DNA from: an uncultured Erysipelotrichaceae bacterium
GTDB lineage: Bacteria; Bacillota_I; Bacilli_A; Erysipelotrichales; Erysipelotrichaceae
Assembly (NCBI GenBank): GCA_905201565.1
Contig: CAJKOS010000038.1
Coordinates: forward strand, 1 to 12,920
Length of the DNA: 12,920 bases
Direction of reading: 5' to 3'
Shown: positions 1-5,864 of the stretch, piece by piece
Numbering within the stretch: the first letter of the stretch is position 1
How the letters are laid out: each line of letters starts with the position of its first letter
Notes under the pieces: generated by a model
Told to the model about the DNA's origin: nothing
The model's input: the letters and a program-made list of their open reading frames with translations, nothing else
The model's database searches: none
Program-made: the position numbers and the translations under genes

Positions 1-1021
1 TATTGTCAGCGACAACCTGTACGAGCTTGTACATGAAGGCACCTTCAATGCCGAGCTTCTTGCCATAGCGCACAGCTCTGCGCAGTACTCTTCTTAATAC
101 ATAGCCTCTTCCTTCATTGGAGAACATCGCACCATCCGCTACCGCAAAGGTAACTGTACGGATGTGGTCGGCGATGACGCGGTATGCCATCTTGTATTCC
201 TTTTCGCTATATGAATGTTTTGCATACTGCTCTGTCGCATGGATGATCGGCAGGAAGAGATCGGTATCGAAGTTTGTTTCACCATCCTGGATCAGTGCGA
301 CAAGGCGTTCAAGACCCATGCCGGTATCGATGTTCTTCTGTGGCAGTTCCTTGTATTCTGTACGGTCCACTTCACCTGGTCTGCAGTCAAACTGGGAGAA
401 GACGATGTTCCAGACTTCGATATATCTGTCATTTTCAATATCTTCAAAGAATAGCTTCTCACCAAGGTGTTCAGGATCATACTTTTCACCGCGGTCATAA
501 TACAATTCTGTATCAGGACCACCCGGACCTCTGCCGATTTCCCAGAAGTTGTCCACAGTCTTGCGGATGTGGCTTTCGATCATACCAACCTTCACCCACT
601 GGTTATAGGCATCTTCATCATCCGGATAGACGGTGACATAGAGCCTTTCCTTTTCAAAACCGATCCATTGAGGACTTGTCAGAAACTCCCATGCCCAGGC
701 GATAGCTTCTTCCTTGAAGTAGTCACCGATGGAGAAGTTGCCGAGCATTTCAAAAAATGTGTGGTGGCGGGCTGTCTTGCCTACATTTTCAATATCATTT
801 GTACGGATGGACTTCTGTGCATTGCAGATGCGGTTGCACTTTGGTTTTTCCGTACCATCAAAGTACTTCTTCAGCGCTGATACACCAGCATTGATCCATA
901 ACAATGTCGGATCGTTATGCGGAATGAGACTTGCGCCAGGTTCGATCATACATCCCTTGGATTTGAAGAATTCCAGGAACATACTTCTGACCTGACTGCC
1001 AGTAAGTTGTTTTTGTGCCAT
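1..1021 (-). CDS. alaS: Alanyl-tRNA synthetase, N-terminal part (runs off the window)
   Basis: Charges tRNA-Ala with alanine in the cytoplasm. The minus strand is open from an ATG at 1021-1019 to the window edge, giving 340 residues of a family that is usually about 870-880 long, so the editing and C-Ala domains lie outside. The class II catalytic core is clear: motif 2 [13 protein letters not shown] at about residues 85-97 and motif 3 GMGLERL at 234-240, followed by the start of the tRNA-binding helical domain ([22 protein letters not shown], about 285-305; split here as ADHIRTVTF and [17 protein letters not shown]). The start is supported by GGGAGG at 1035-1030, eight bases upstream. It is transcribed divergently from the ABC importer and preceded by an alanine T-box leader, so expression should rise when tRNA-Ala is uncharged. 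Identification is near certain from motifs and leader. Confidence 0.97.
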   Translation of the reverse strand, partial: MAQKQLTGSQVRSMFLEFFKSKGCMIEPGASLIPHNDPTLLWINAGVSALKKYFDGTEKPKCNRICNAQKSIRTNDIENVGKTARHHTFFEMLGNFSIGDYFKEEAIAWAWEFLTSPQWIGFEKERLYVTVYPDDEDAYNQWVKVGMIESHIRKTVDNFWEIGRGPGGPDTELYYDRGEKYDPEHLGEKLFFEDIENDRYIEVWNIVFSQFDCRPGEVDRTEYKELPQKNIDTGMGLERLVALIQDGETNFDTDLFLPIIHATEQYAKHSYSEKEYKMAYRVIADHIRTVTFAVADGAMFSNEGRGYVLRRVLRRAVRYGKKLGIEGAFMYKLVQVVADN

Positions 1022-1044
1022 TTCAATTTCCTCCCGATCAATAG

Positions 1045-1071
1045 AAAAACGTTCCCATTCCAGGAACGTTT
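1045..1071 (-). terminator. Regulated terminator of the alaS T-box
   Basis: Reading the minus strand, AAACGTTCC (1071-1063) pairs with GGAACGTTT (1055-1047) across a seven-base loop, followed by a U tract. In T-box leaders the 5' arm is taken up by the antiterminator when uncharged tRNA binds. Confidence 0.88.
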
Positions 1072-1259
1072 GCACGCGGTACCATCCTGGTTCGCATAGA
1101 ACATGCGCACCTTAATTCATGCCGTTAACGCCGGACTACGTCGCCTGTTAAGCGCTCTGCAGGGCAGCTTCTGTACAATTTGCGCAAAGACTTTCACCAG
1201 CCGTCTTTTCTCTACACTCTCTGCAAAAGGTCATACTTTCCCCTGTTTGTCGTGATTTC
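1045..1259 (-). promoter_or_regulatory. T-box leader controlling alaS (alanine specifier GCU)
   Basis: Minus-strand leader between the alaS promoter and start codon. The T-box core AGGATGGTACCGCG lies at about 1088-1075, with the tRNA-pairing bulge UGGU. UGGU matches an A73 discriminator, as expected for tRNA-Ala. Stem I carries GCTGGTGAAAG near its tip (about 1202-1191). At its base, GCAG (5' side) pairs with CTGC and TGTA with TACA, leaving a specifier loop GAAGCTGCC. The codon GCU sits at 1168-1166, directly after GAA and before a purine. A terminator hairpin follows at 1071-1047. The whole layout is seen in sequence; response to uncharged tRNA-Ala is known for the family. Exact 5' end is inferred from the promoter. 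Confidence 0.93.
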
Positions 1260-1265
1260 CTGTTC

Positions 1266-1293
1266 AGTTTAGCATAAAAGAGATGGAAAGCAA
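1266..1293 (-). promoter_or_regulatory. Promoter of alaS
   Basis: On the minus strand TTGCTT (1293-1288) and TAAACT (1271-1266) are separated by 16 bases, with a TGC just upstream of the -10 (extended -10). Predicted start near 1259, immediately before the T-box leader. Confidence 0.6.
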
Positions 1294-1372
1294 ATAATGG
1301 AAATGTTTCTGAAAGCGATTTTCATTTGTGTGACCTGATTGTTAACTTTTTGTAGAATTGCGGATTATTCCG

Positions 1373-1401
1373 TTGCCTTCAAAGTGCCAATGTAATAGAA
1401 T
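1373..1401 (+). promoter_or_regulatory. Promoter of the ABC importer operon
   Basis: TTGCCT (1373-1378) and TAGAAT (1396-1401) are spaced by 17 bases, a good sigma-A-type promoter. The predicted start is near 1408, about 34 bases ahead of the lipoprotein start codon and directly before the cre-like palindrome at 1411-1423. Confidence 0.6.
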
Positions 1402-1410
1402 ACATGCAGA

Positions 1411-1423
1411 TGTAAACGTTTCA
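1411..1423 (+). promoter_or_regulatory. Possible cre/LacI-type operator
   Basis: TGTAAACGTTTCA is centred on the perfect palindrome AAACGTTT (1414-1421). It resembles a catabolite-responsive element (TGWAANCGNTNWCA) with one base missing in the right half. It lies at about +3 to +15 relative to the predicted start, where a CcpA or LacI-family protein would block transcription. The match is imperfect, so the regulator is uncertain. Confidence 0.3.
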
Positions 1424-1441
1424 AAGGGAGATGTAAATTTT

Positions 1442-2434
1442 ATGAAAGTATTTACAAAAGCTGTTACATCAGCTCTGTTATGCGCATCCCTGGCAGGTTG
1501 CGCATCCAGCACTGTGCAGACGGAATCCACCGCCTCCAGTGATTTCACCGTCAATTCCGATGGTACATACACAGTAGGTATTATCCAGCTCGTCCAGCAT
1601 GAAGCACTGGACGCTGCTTCACAAGGTTTCACCGATGCCCTTAAAGATGCATTCGGTGACAATGTCGAAGTTGTATTGCGCAATGCATCCAACGACACAA
1701 ACCAGTGCATTACCATCGCCAACCAGTTTGTTACCGATAAGGTTGACCTCATCATGGCAAACTCCTCCTCTGCCCTGCAGGCAGCATCTTCCGCAACAGC
1801 GGATATTCCGATTCTTGGTACATCGGTCACAGAATATGGAACAGCCTTGAGCATTGAGGACTTCGATGGAACGGTCGGAAACAACATTTCCGGTACATCA
1901 GACCTTGCGCCTCTCGACCAGCAGGCAGCGATGTTTGAAGAACTGCTTCCTGATGCTCAGAACATTGGTATTCTCTACTGTAATGCGGAAGCCAATTCCG
2001 TCTACCAGGCAGAAGTGGTCAGGAGTGAACTTGAAGAGATGGGGAAGAATGTCACCATCTACACATTCTCTGATTCCAACGATGTTTCCTCTGTCACACA
2101 GCAGGCATGTTCAGAAGTCGATGCGATCTACATCCCAACCGACAACACCGCTGCATCCTGTACAGAAGCCATCAATAACGTTGCCCTTCCATCAGGTGTT
2201 CCGATCATCGCTGGTGAAGCGGGTATCATGGGAGGATGTGGTATTGCGACACTTTCCATCGATTACTATGAACTTGGTGTGACAACCGGTGAAATGGCTG
2301 TACGCATTCTCAATGGTGAAGAAAAGGTCAATGAAATGCCAATTGAGTACTACCAGAACCCGGTCAAGAAATATGATGCAGAAAGATGTGAAGCACTTGG
2401 CATCACAGTTCCGGATGGTTACGAAGCAGCTTAA
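1442..2434 (+). CDS. ABC importer substrate-binding lipoprotein (TrpX-like, ABC_sub_bind family)
   Basis: Extracellular ligand-binding component, tethered to the membrane by lipid. The first 20 residues are a lipoprotein signal: lysine, hydrophobic stretch, then LAGC with the acylated cysteine at residue 20. The mature part has the periplasmic-binding fold pattern of the PF04392/COG2984 family: VGIIQLVQHEALDAASQGF near the start, NIGILYCNAEANS in the middle and AIYIPTDNTAAS later. Length (330 residues) is normal. The ATG at 1442 is chosen over upstream in-frame codons because it begins the signal peptide and follows AAAGGGAG (1423-1430). It is first in an operon with permease and ATPase. Some family members (streptococcal TrpX) take up tryptophan, but no tryptophan T-box is present here, so the substrate is unknown. 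Confidence 0.9.
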   Translation: MKVFTKAVTSALLCASLAGCASSTVQTESTASSDFTVNSDGTYTVGIIQLVQHEALDAASQGFTDALKDAFGDNVEVVLRNASNDTNQCITIANQFVTDKVDLIMANSSSALQAASSATADIPILGTSVTEYGTALSIEDFDGTVGNNISGTSDLAPLDQQAAMFEELLPDAQNIGILYCNAEANSVYQAEVVRSELEEMGKNVTIYTFSDSNDVSSVTQQACSEVDAIYIPTDNTAASCTEAINNVALPSGVPIIAGEAGIMGGCGIATLSIDYYELGVTTGEMAVRILNGEEKVNEMPIEYYQNPVKKYDAERCEALGITVPDGYEAA

Positions 2435-2443
2435 ATAGCAGTT

Positions 2444-2468
2444 AAGGTGCAGATTTCTGCTGCACCTT
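2444..2468 (+). promoter_or_regulatory. Intercistronic hairpin after the lipoprotein gene
   Basis: AAGGTGCAG (2444-2452) pairs perfectly with CTGCACCTT (2460-2468) around a seven-base loop. Only a short broken T run follows, so it is more likely a partial terminator or an mRNA-stabilising stem than a full stop. That would leave more lipoprotein mRNA than permease/ATPase mRNA, a usual need in ABC importers. Confidence 0.55.
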
Positions 2469-2490
2469 TGATTTTGAAAGGGGTTATTAC

Positions 2491-3426
2491 ATGAATATAG
2501 CAAATCTCATATCCGCGATGCCGGCTGGTGTTGCCCAGGGCATTATATGGGGCATTATGGCACTTGGTGTATATATCACCTTCCGTGTCCTTGACACAGC
2601 GGACCTGACCGTAGATGGTTCCTTTACTACAGGTGGTGCAGTTGCGGTGATGTTAATCCTTGGTGGATGTAATCCGTGGCTTGCCCTGGTGATTGCGATG
2701 ATTGCCGGACTTCTTGCTGGTGCGGTTACCGGTTTATTGCATACATTGCTTGGTATACCGGCAATCCTTGCGGGTATATTGACACAGTTTTCTCTTTATT
2801 CCATCAACCTTGCCATCATGGGCATGGCCAGTAACAAAGCAGTACCGGTTGACCAGTACGCCCTTGTTGTGACATCCCGTGCCATCCCAGCAACTATTGC
2901 GATTGCGGCTGGTATTGCCATTGTCCTGATTGCAATCCTGTACTGGTACTTTGGTACAGAATCCGGTTCTTCCATGCGTGCTACCGGCTGCAACCAGCAG
3001 ATGGCTAAGGCACAGGGTATCAACATCAACTGGATGAAGGTGTTGGGACTTTCCTTCTCCAATGGTATCGTCGCCTTCTCTGGTGCCCTCATGGCACAGT
3101 TACAGGGTTTTGCGGATGTCAAGATGGGAACCGGAGCTATTGTCATTGGCCTGGCGGCGGTGATCATCGGTGAAGTGCTTGGCAATGCCCTGCTTGGCAA
3201 ACATCTCAACTTTGCCGGCAGACTTGCCTTTGTAGCAATTGGTGGTGTGATCTATTACATGGTTGTGGTAGTTGTACTCTGGCTGAAGGTTGACAGCAAC
3301 TGGCTCAAGCTGTTTACAGCCATCATCGTTGCCGTATTCCTTGCCGTACCATATCTGCAATCCCATTCCAAAGCTTCCTTCTCAAGAGCTTACAAGAATT
3401 CCAAAAATGTGAAGGAGGATGAATGA
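2491..3426 (+). CDS. ABC importer permease (COG4120, BPD_transp_2-like)
   Basis: Membrane channel of the importer. The 311-residue protein is mostly hydrophobic, with roughly eight or nine membrane spans, an N-terminal GIIWGIMALGVYITFRVLD followed by DLTVDGSF, and a cytoplasmic loop with ESGSSMRATGCN and KAQGIN. These features are typical of the branched-chain/TrpY-like permease family. The C-terminus is a short charged tail (NSKNVKEDE). GAAAGGGG at about 2476-2483 serves as the ribosome site. Only one permease gene is present, so it probably acts as a homodimer. Its last codons contain the ribosome site of the next gene, implying translational coupling to the ATPase. Family call is firm; substrate is not known. 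Confidence 0.9.
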   Translation: MNIANLISAMPAGVAQGIIWGIMALGVYITFRVLDTADLTVDGSFTTGGAVAVMLILGGCNPWLALVIAMIAGLLAGAVTGLLHTLLGIPAILAGILTQFSLYSINLAIMGMASNKAVPVDQYALVVTSRAIPATIAIAAGIAIVLIAILYWYFGTESGSSMRATGCNQQMAKAQGININWMKVLGLSFSNGIVAFSGALMAQLQGFADVKMGTGAIVIGLAAVIIGEVLGNALLGKHLNFAGRLAFVAIGGVIYYMVVVVVLWLKVDSNWLKLFTAIIVAVFLAVPYLQSHSKASFSRAYKNSKNVKEDE

Positions 3427-3427
3427 C

Positions 3428-4234
3428 ATGACAGCAGCACTCGAACTGAAACATATCAATAAGACATTCAATGCCGGCACGATCAATGAAAAGAAGGCAT
3501 TGGTGGATATCAACCTCACCCTTGAACCAGGAGACTTTGTAACCGTCATCGGTTCAAACGGTGCCGGCAAGTCCACGATGCTAAATGCCGTAGCTGGTGT
3601 ATGGCCAATTGACAGCGGCAGAATTTCCATTGCCGGAACAAATGTGACCGGTATGCCGGACTTCAAGCGGGCAGCCTTCATCGGTCGTGTATTCCAGGAT
3701 CCGATGACCGGTACAGCTGGTGATATGCAGATTGAAGAAAACCTTGCCCTTGCGGCAAGACGTGGCAAGAAAAGAGGTCTTCGATGGAATGTCACCCAGA
3801 AAGAGCGGGCAGAGTTCCATGCACTGCTCAGCCAGTTCAACCTCGGTCTGGAAGACAGAATGACAAGCAAGGTTGGTCTTCTTTCCGGCGGTCAGCGGCA
3901 GGCAGTTACTCTGCTGATGGCATCCTTACAAAAACCAGAGATTTTACTGCTCGATGAACATACCGCAGCCCTTGATCCAAAGACGGCGGCCAATGTATTG
4001 GACCTCACCGAAAAGATTGTCGAACGGGATCATCTTACAACGATGATGGTCACCCACAACATGAAGGATGCCATCAAAAATGGCAATCGCCTGATCATGA
4101 TGCATGAAGGAAGAATCATCTTCGATGTCCGCGGTGAAGAGAAACAGAAGCTGACGGTTGAAGCATTGCTTGCCAAGTTTGAAGAGATCAGCGGTGAAGA
4201 ATTCGCCAATGATGCAGCCCTGCTTACGAAGTAA
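3428..4234 (+). CDS. ABC importer ATP-binding protein (COG1101)
   Basis: Cytoplasmic ATPase that powers the importer. All core motifs are visible: Walker A GSNGAGKST (residues 42-50), Q-loop glutamine in VFQDP (90), signature LSGGQ (152-156), Walker B ILLLDE (172-177) and switch histidine in VTHN (210). The residue after the Walker B glutamate is His (DEHTAALDP), which I recall as common in this subfamily. An in-frame ATG at 3419 also exists, but AGGAGG ends at 3418, leaving no spacing for it. The ATG at 3428 sits nine bases away, so it is chosen. The permease stop (3424-3426) falls between the two candidates. A strong terminator follows directly, making this the last gene of the operon. Confidence 0.93.
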   Translation: MTAALELKHINKTFNAGTINEKKALVDINLTLEPGDFVTVIGSNGAGKSTMLNAVAGVWPIDSGRISIAGTNVTGMPDFKRAAFIGRVFQDPMTGTAGDMQIEENLALAARRGKKRGLRWNVTQKERAEFHALLSQFNLGLEDRMTSKVGLLSGGQRQAVTLLMASLQKPEILLLDEHTAALDPKTAANVLDLTEKIVERDHLTTMMVTHNMKDAIKNGNRLIMMHEGRIIFDVRGEEKQKLTVEALLAKFEEISGEEFANDAALLTK

Positions 4235-4261
4235 AACAGTCCATGTGCGGACTGTTTTTTT
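4233..4261. terminator. Bidirectional terminator between importer operon and LysR stub
   Basis: AAAACAGTCC (4233-4242) pairs with GGACTGTTTT (4249-4258) around a six-base loop. On the plus strand a run of T follows; on the minus strand the mirrored A run provides a T tract too. It ends both the importer operon and the converging LysR-type ORF. Confidence 0.9.
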
Positions 4262-4516
4262 CTAACAACACAATTCTTTCTTTGTACATTCGCAAAGCAG
4301 GAGTATCTCCCTTGCCTTTTCTTGAAGCACCTTCCCCTTTTCTGTCAATTCGAGGGTATGGTGTCCACGGATGAAGAGTGGTGTGCCAAGTTCAAATTCA
4401 AGGTCTTTGATCTGCCGGCTGATGGTAGGTTGTGTTACATGCAGCATCTTTCCGGCCTTTGTGATGCTTTTTTCTTCTGCTGCTGTAACAAAGTATTGCA
4501 AAACTCTTAGTTCCAT
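4262..4516 (-). pseudogene. LysR-family regulator stub, DNA-binding domain only
   Basis: This 84-codon minus-strand ORF is the N-terminal winged helix-turn-helix of a LysR-type regulator: MELRVLQYFVTAAEEKSITKAG, then LHVTQPTISRQIKDLE (recognition helix region, about residues 25-40), PLFIRG and LTEKGKVL. Full members have about 300 residues with an effector-binding domain, which is entirely missing. The frame ends in CTKKELCC and a stop touching the shared terminator. No convincing ribosome site precedes the ATG, because a large inverted repeat begins three bases upstream. I read it as a decayed gene whose 3' part was deleted and whose 5' region was hit by the adjacent element. A functional stand-alone DNA-binding protein is the alternative. 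Confidence 0.7.
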
Positions 4517-4518
4517 GA

Positions 4519-4589
4519 TTTATCTAAAACCCCAGCATTCATCTCACCACCTGTAGAGGTGGGAGTATTCTGCTGGGGTTTTAGATAAA
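4519..4589. repeat. 19-bp perfect inverted repeat forming a long hairpin
   Basis: Arms at 4519-4537 and 4571-4589 are exact reverse complements over 19 bases (ends TTTAT...CAGCA). Inside lies a second stem, CTCACCACCT (4543-4552) against AGGTGGGAG (4557-4565) with one bulged base and a GTAG loop. It may be the left-end hairpin of the adjacent element or part of its RNA. Confidence 0.85.
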
Positions 4590-4710
4590 CCAGTACCGTT
4601 GGGCATACGGGAATTTACGCTTGTGGAGACCATGTAAGACTACAACTCTTGGGGCAATGCAACGGTCGATGAAGCAGGAATCCCATGATTTCAGTCGTGT
4701 GGAGTGTCAA
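4583..4710 (+). ncRNA. Candidate omega-RNA (reRNA) scaffold of a TnpB-type element
   Basis: If the right end is what it appears to be, RNA read on the plus strand through 4710 would be the scaffold, and bases from 4711 onward (acatttgttctgataa) would be the guide. The multi-stem layout and GAAGCAGGAATC before the terminal hairpin support this. TnpB would have to be supplied from elsewhere. Expression cannot be seen from sequence; the 5' boundary is a guess. Confidence 0.4.
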
Positions 4711-4740
4711 ACATTTGTTCTGATAATTAAGGAAGATTTA

Positions 4741-4769
4741 TTGATTTTTATATTCGTCAATGCGATAAT
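4741..4769 (+). promoter_or_regulatory. Promoter of gpsB
   Basis: TTGATT (4741-4746) and GATAAT (4764-4769) are 17 bases apart, with TGC just before the -10. Predicted start near 4776 gives a very short leader of about 16 bases that still includes AGGGGG (4778-4783). Confidence 0.6.
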
Positions 4770-4791
4770 TCTATGACAGGGGGAAACAGTG

Positions 4792-5133
4792 ATGGCAGAT
4801 AAGTTTAATCTTGATCCGGTAGCGATTGTTGAAAAGAAATTTGGCATTGACTTCAAAGGGTATGATCCAACCGAAGTTGACCATATGCTGGATCTTGTGA
4901 TTGAAGACTATCAGACATACCAGGATCTTGTGGATACCCTGCGGAAAAAAGCAGATGACCTTGAAAAGACCAATGCGCTTCTCAGGGCAAAGCTGATTGA
5001 ACTTGAGGGCAGGGAAAGAGCCAAGAGTGAAGATGGAGACCCAATGGCACAGGGTGCCAGCAACATCGACATTCTCAAACGGCTGACACGCCTTGAAAAT
5101 CAGGTGTTCAACAGTAAAGAAAACAAGCATTGA
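4792..5133 (+). CDS. gpsB: Cell division/peptidoglycan regulator GpsB (DivIVA-like)
   Basis: Small cytoplasmic coiled-coil adaptor that moves between septum and side wall and docks penicillin-binding proteins. In its 113 residues the N-terminal DivIVA-type domain shows FGIDFKGYDPTEVDHMLDLVIEDY (split: FGIDFKGYDPTEVD, about 17-30, then HMLDLVIEDY), a coiled coil from about 35 to 75, a charged linker and the short C-terminal trimer motif ASNIDILKRLTRLENQVF (about 89-106). That C-terminal motif separates GpsB from full-length DivIVA. ATG at 4792 is preferred over the adjoining GTG at 4789 because AGGGGG ends eight bases before it. The gene directly abuts rnpB, an arrangement also known in Bacillus, which supports the call and the Bacillota assignment. 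Confidence 0.93.
   Translation: MADKFNLDPVAIVEKKFGIDFKGYDPTEVDHMLDLVIEDYQTYQDLVDTLRKKADDLEKTNALLRAKLIELEGRERAKSEDGDPMAQGASNIDILKRLTRLENQVFNSKENKH
5093..5120 (+). promoter_or_regulatory. Possible rnpB promoter inside the gpsB 3' end
   Basis: TTGAAA (5093-5098) and TAAAGA (5115-5120) are 16 bases apart. A start near 5127 fits the RNase P RNA 5' end at about 5132. The elements lie in coding sequence for the GpsB C-terminal motif. Confidence 0.45.
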
Positions 5134-5491
5134 TCAATACACACCGGGCAGTCGCTGGCATTATGCCAGAGGAAAGTCCATGCTCGCACGTTCTGCGATG
5201 AACGTAGTGTTTGTGCTAGTCCAATCAATAAGGCCAGGCACCCGCAAGGGTGACGGCGGTACTGAAACCTAAAGAGCAATCCATGGTGGAAGACCCTAAG
5301 GTGTCACAGTGACGAAGCTGCCTTGGAAACAGGGCAGGTGGAACGCGATAAACCCCGCAAGCGAGAAACCCAAAATCAGGTAGGGGAATCATCCAAAGTG
5401 AAATGAAACCGAGGATGGCTGCAATGCAGAGATAAATGGCTGCCACACCGCAAGGTGGACAGAACATGGCTTACGAAGTGTGTATTTGATC
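5132..5491 (+). ncRNA. rnpB: RNase P RNA, bacterial type B
   Basis: Catalytic RNA that cuts 5' leaders from pre-tRNAs. The terminal helix P1 is formed by GATCAATACACA (5132-5143) with TGTGTATTTGATC (5479-5491). Conserved blocks run in order: GAGGAAAGTCC followed by ATGCTCGCACG (about 5170-5190), GTCACAGTGACGAAG, GTGGAACGCGATAAACCCC, GCGAGAAACCCAAA, GTAGGGGAA and ACATGGCTTACGAA near the 3' end. These match the Bacillus-type (type B) molecule as I remember it, not the E. coli type. About 360 bases is a somewhat compact size. The 5' end overlaps two bases of the gpsB stop codon, so a promoter inside gpsB or processing from a gpsB transcript is needed. Confidence 0.96.
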
Positions 5492-5492
5492 G

Positions 5493-5516
5493 GGGAGATG
5501 GCAACATCTCCCTTTT
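5493..5516 (+). terminator. Terminator of rnpB
   Basis: GGGAGATG (5493-5500) pairs perfectly with CATCTCCC (5505-5512) across a GCAA tetraloop, followed by TTTT. It begins two bases after the RNase P RNA terminal helix. Confidence 0.92.
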
Positions 5517-5556
5517 ATCCGCTTAAACATGAAAGAATTTACATTCTATGAAAATG

Positions 5557-5585
5557 TTGACAATAATTTTCTTGAAAATTACAAT
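5557..5585 (+). promoter_or_regulatory. Promoter of the histidine operon
   Basis: Consensus -35 TTGACA (5557-5562), 17-base A/T-rich spacer and TACAAT (5580-5585). It is the best promoter in the window, with a predicted start near 5592, just ahead of the T-box stem I. Confidence 0.82.
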
Positions 5586-5591
5586 GTAACC

Positions 5592-5840
5592 ATAAAGCAG
5601 AGATGGGAAAAAGTAAGATACCGCATATCTATAGAGAGCTTTTGGCTGGTGGGAAAAAGCGTGCGCGGTATGATGAAAACACATCCCGGAGCTGTTCCTT
5701 CGAAAAGTGATGAGTAGGGGGAAACGGAGTGCCCGTTACGCATGTGGAGTATGGTTATACTTCCTGAGGCCATCGTCGTGAGGCGGTGGTGAAATTGGGT
5801 GGAACAACGTTTATGACGTCCCTTGGTGGGGCGTCTTTTT
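5592..5840 (+). promoter_or_regulatory. T-box leader of the histidine operon (probable His specifier CAC)
   Basis: Leader RNA between the promoter and hisZ. Stem I: GGGA pairs with TCCC, then AGTA, then ATACCGC (about 5619-5625) pairs with GCGGTAT (5665-5671), with GAGAGC and GGCTGGTGGG in the apical part. The specifier side loop reads GATGAAAACACA; CAC at 5680-5682 followed by A is the histidine reading, while AAC at 5678-5680 directly after GAA would be asparagine. The antiterminator is GGG (5797-5799)/CCC (5820-5822) and ACG (5807-5809)/CGT (5817-5819), enclosing the bulge UGGAACA in place of the usual UGGNACC. An unrelated open frame at 5529-5717 lies across it but has no ribosome site. 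Operon content argues for histidine. Confidence 0.87.
5815..5840 (+). terminator. Regulated terminator of the his T-box
   Basis: GACGTCCC (5815-5822) pairs with GGGGCGTC (5828-5835, one G-U pair) around TTGGT, followed by five T. Its 5' arm also supplies the 3' strand of the antiterminator, as in known T-box switches. Confidence 0.9.
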
Positions 5841-5864
5841 GTTTCAGAAAGAGAGGTAAACAAC

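Larger units (their letters stand above)
4519..4710 (+). mobile_element. Protein-less IS200/IS605-like element (solo right end, omega-RNA-like)
   Basis: No coding gene lies in the roughly 275 bases between the LysR stub and gpsB. The first 71 bases are a large palindrome (separate entry). What follows has the features I recall from right ends of IS200/IS605 elements encoding TnpB: alternating small stems (CCGT/ACGG near 4596-4609; ACCGTT 4595-4600 able to pair with AACGGT 4661-4666), then GATGAAGCAGGAATC (4668-4682), a terminal hairpin at about 4682-4702 (CATGA/TCGTG), and an end in GTGTCAA at 4710. TCAA is the right cleavage site type known from IS608. No tnpA or tnpB is present. TTTAT at 4519-4523 could be the flanking target motif. 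Borders are inferred. Confidence 0.6.

Noticed and set aside
117..995. Several plus-strand open frames across 117-995
   Set aside because: They lie antisense to alaS, whose minus-strand frame has clear class II synthetase motifs.
1358..1441. Upstream extension of the lipoprotein frame to 1358
   Set aside because: It would begin upstream of the predicted promoter -35 and put 28 extra residues before a textbook lipoprotein signal peptide; ATG at 1442 has the ribosome site.
4519..4710. CRISPR array or tRNA-like element in the gap before gpsB
   Set aside because: There are no regularly spaced direct repeats and no cloverleaf; the structure is one palindrome followed by an IS605-like right end.
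5529..5717. 62-codon open frame ahead of hisZ, possibly a leader peptide
   Set aside because: No ribosome site, no histidine run, it begins upstream of the his promoter, and the sequence is fully explained by the promoter and T-box stem I.
5823..5864. Earlier hisZ start at 5823
   Set aside because: It falls inside the T-box terminator hairpin and has no ribosome site; ATG 5865 has GAGAGG at proper spacing.
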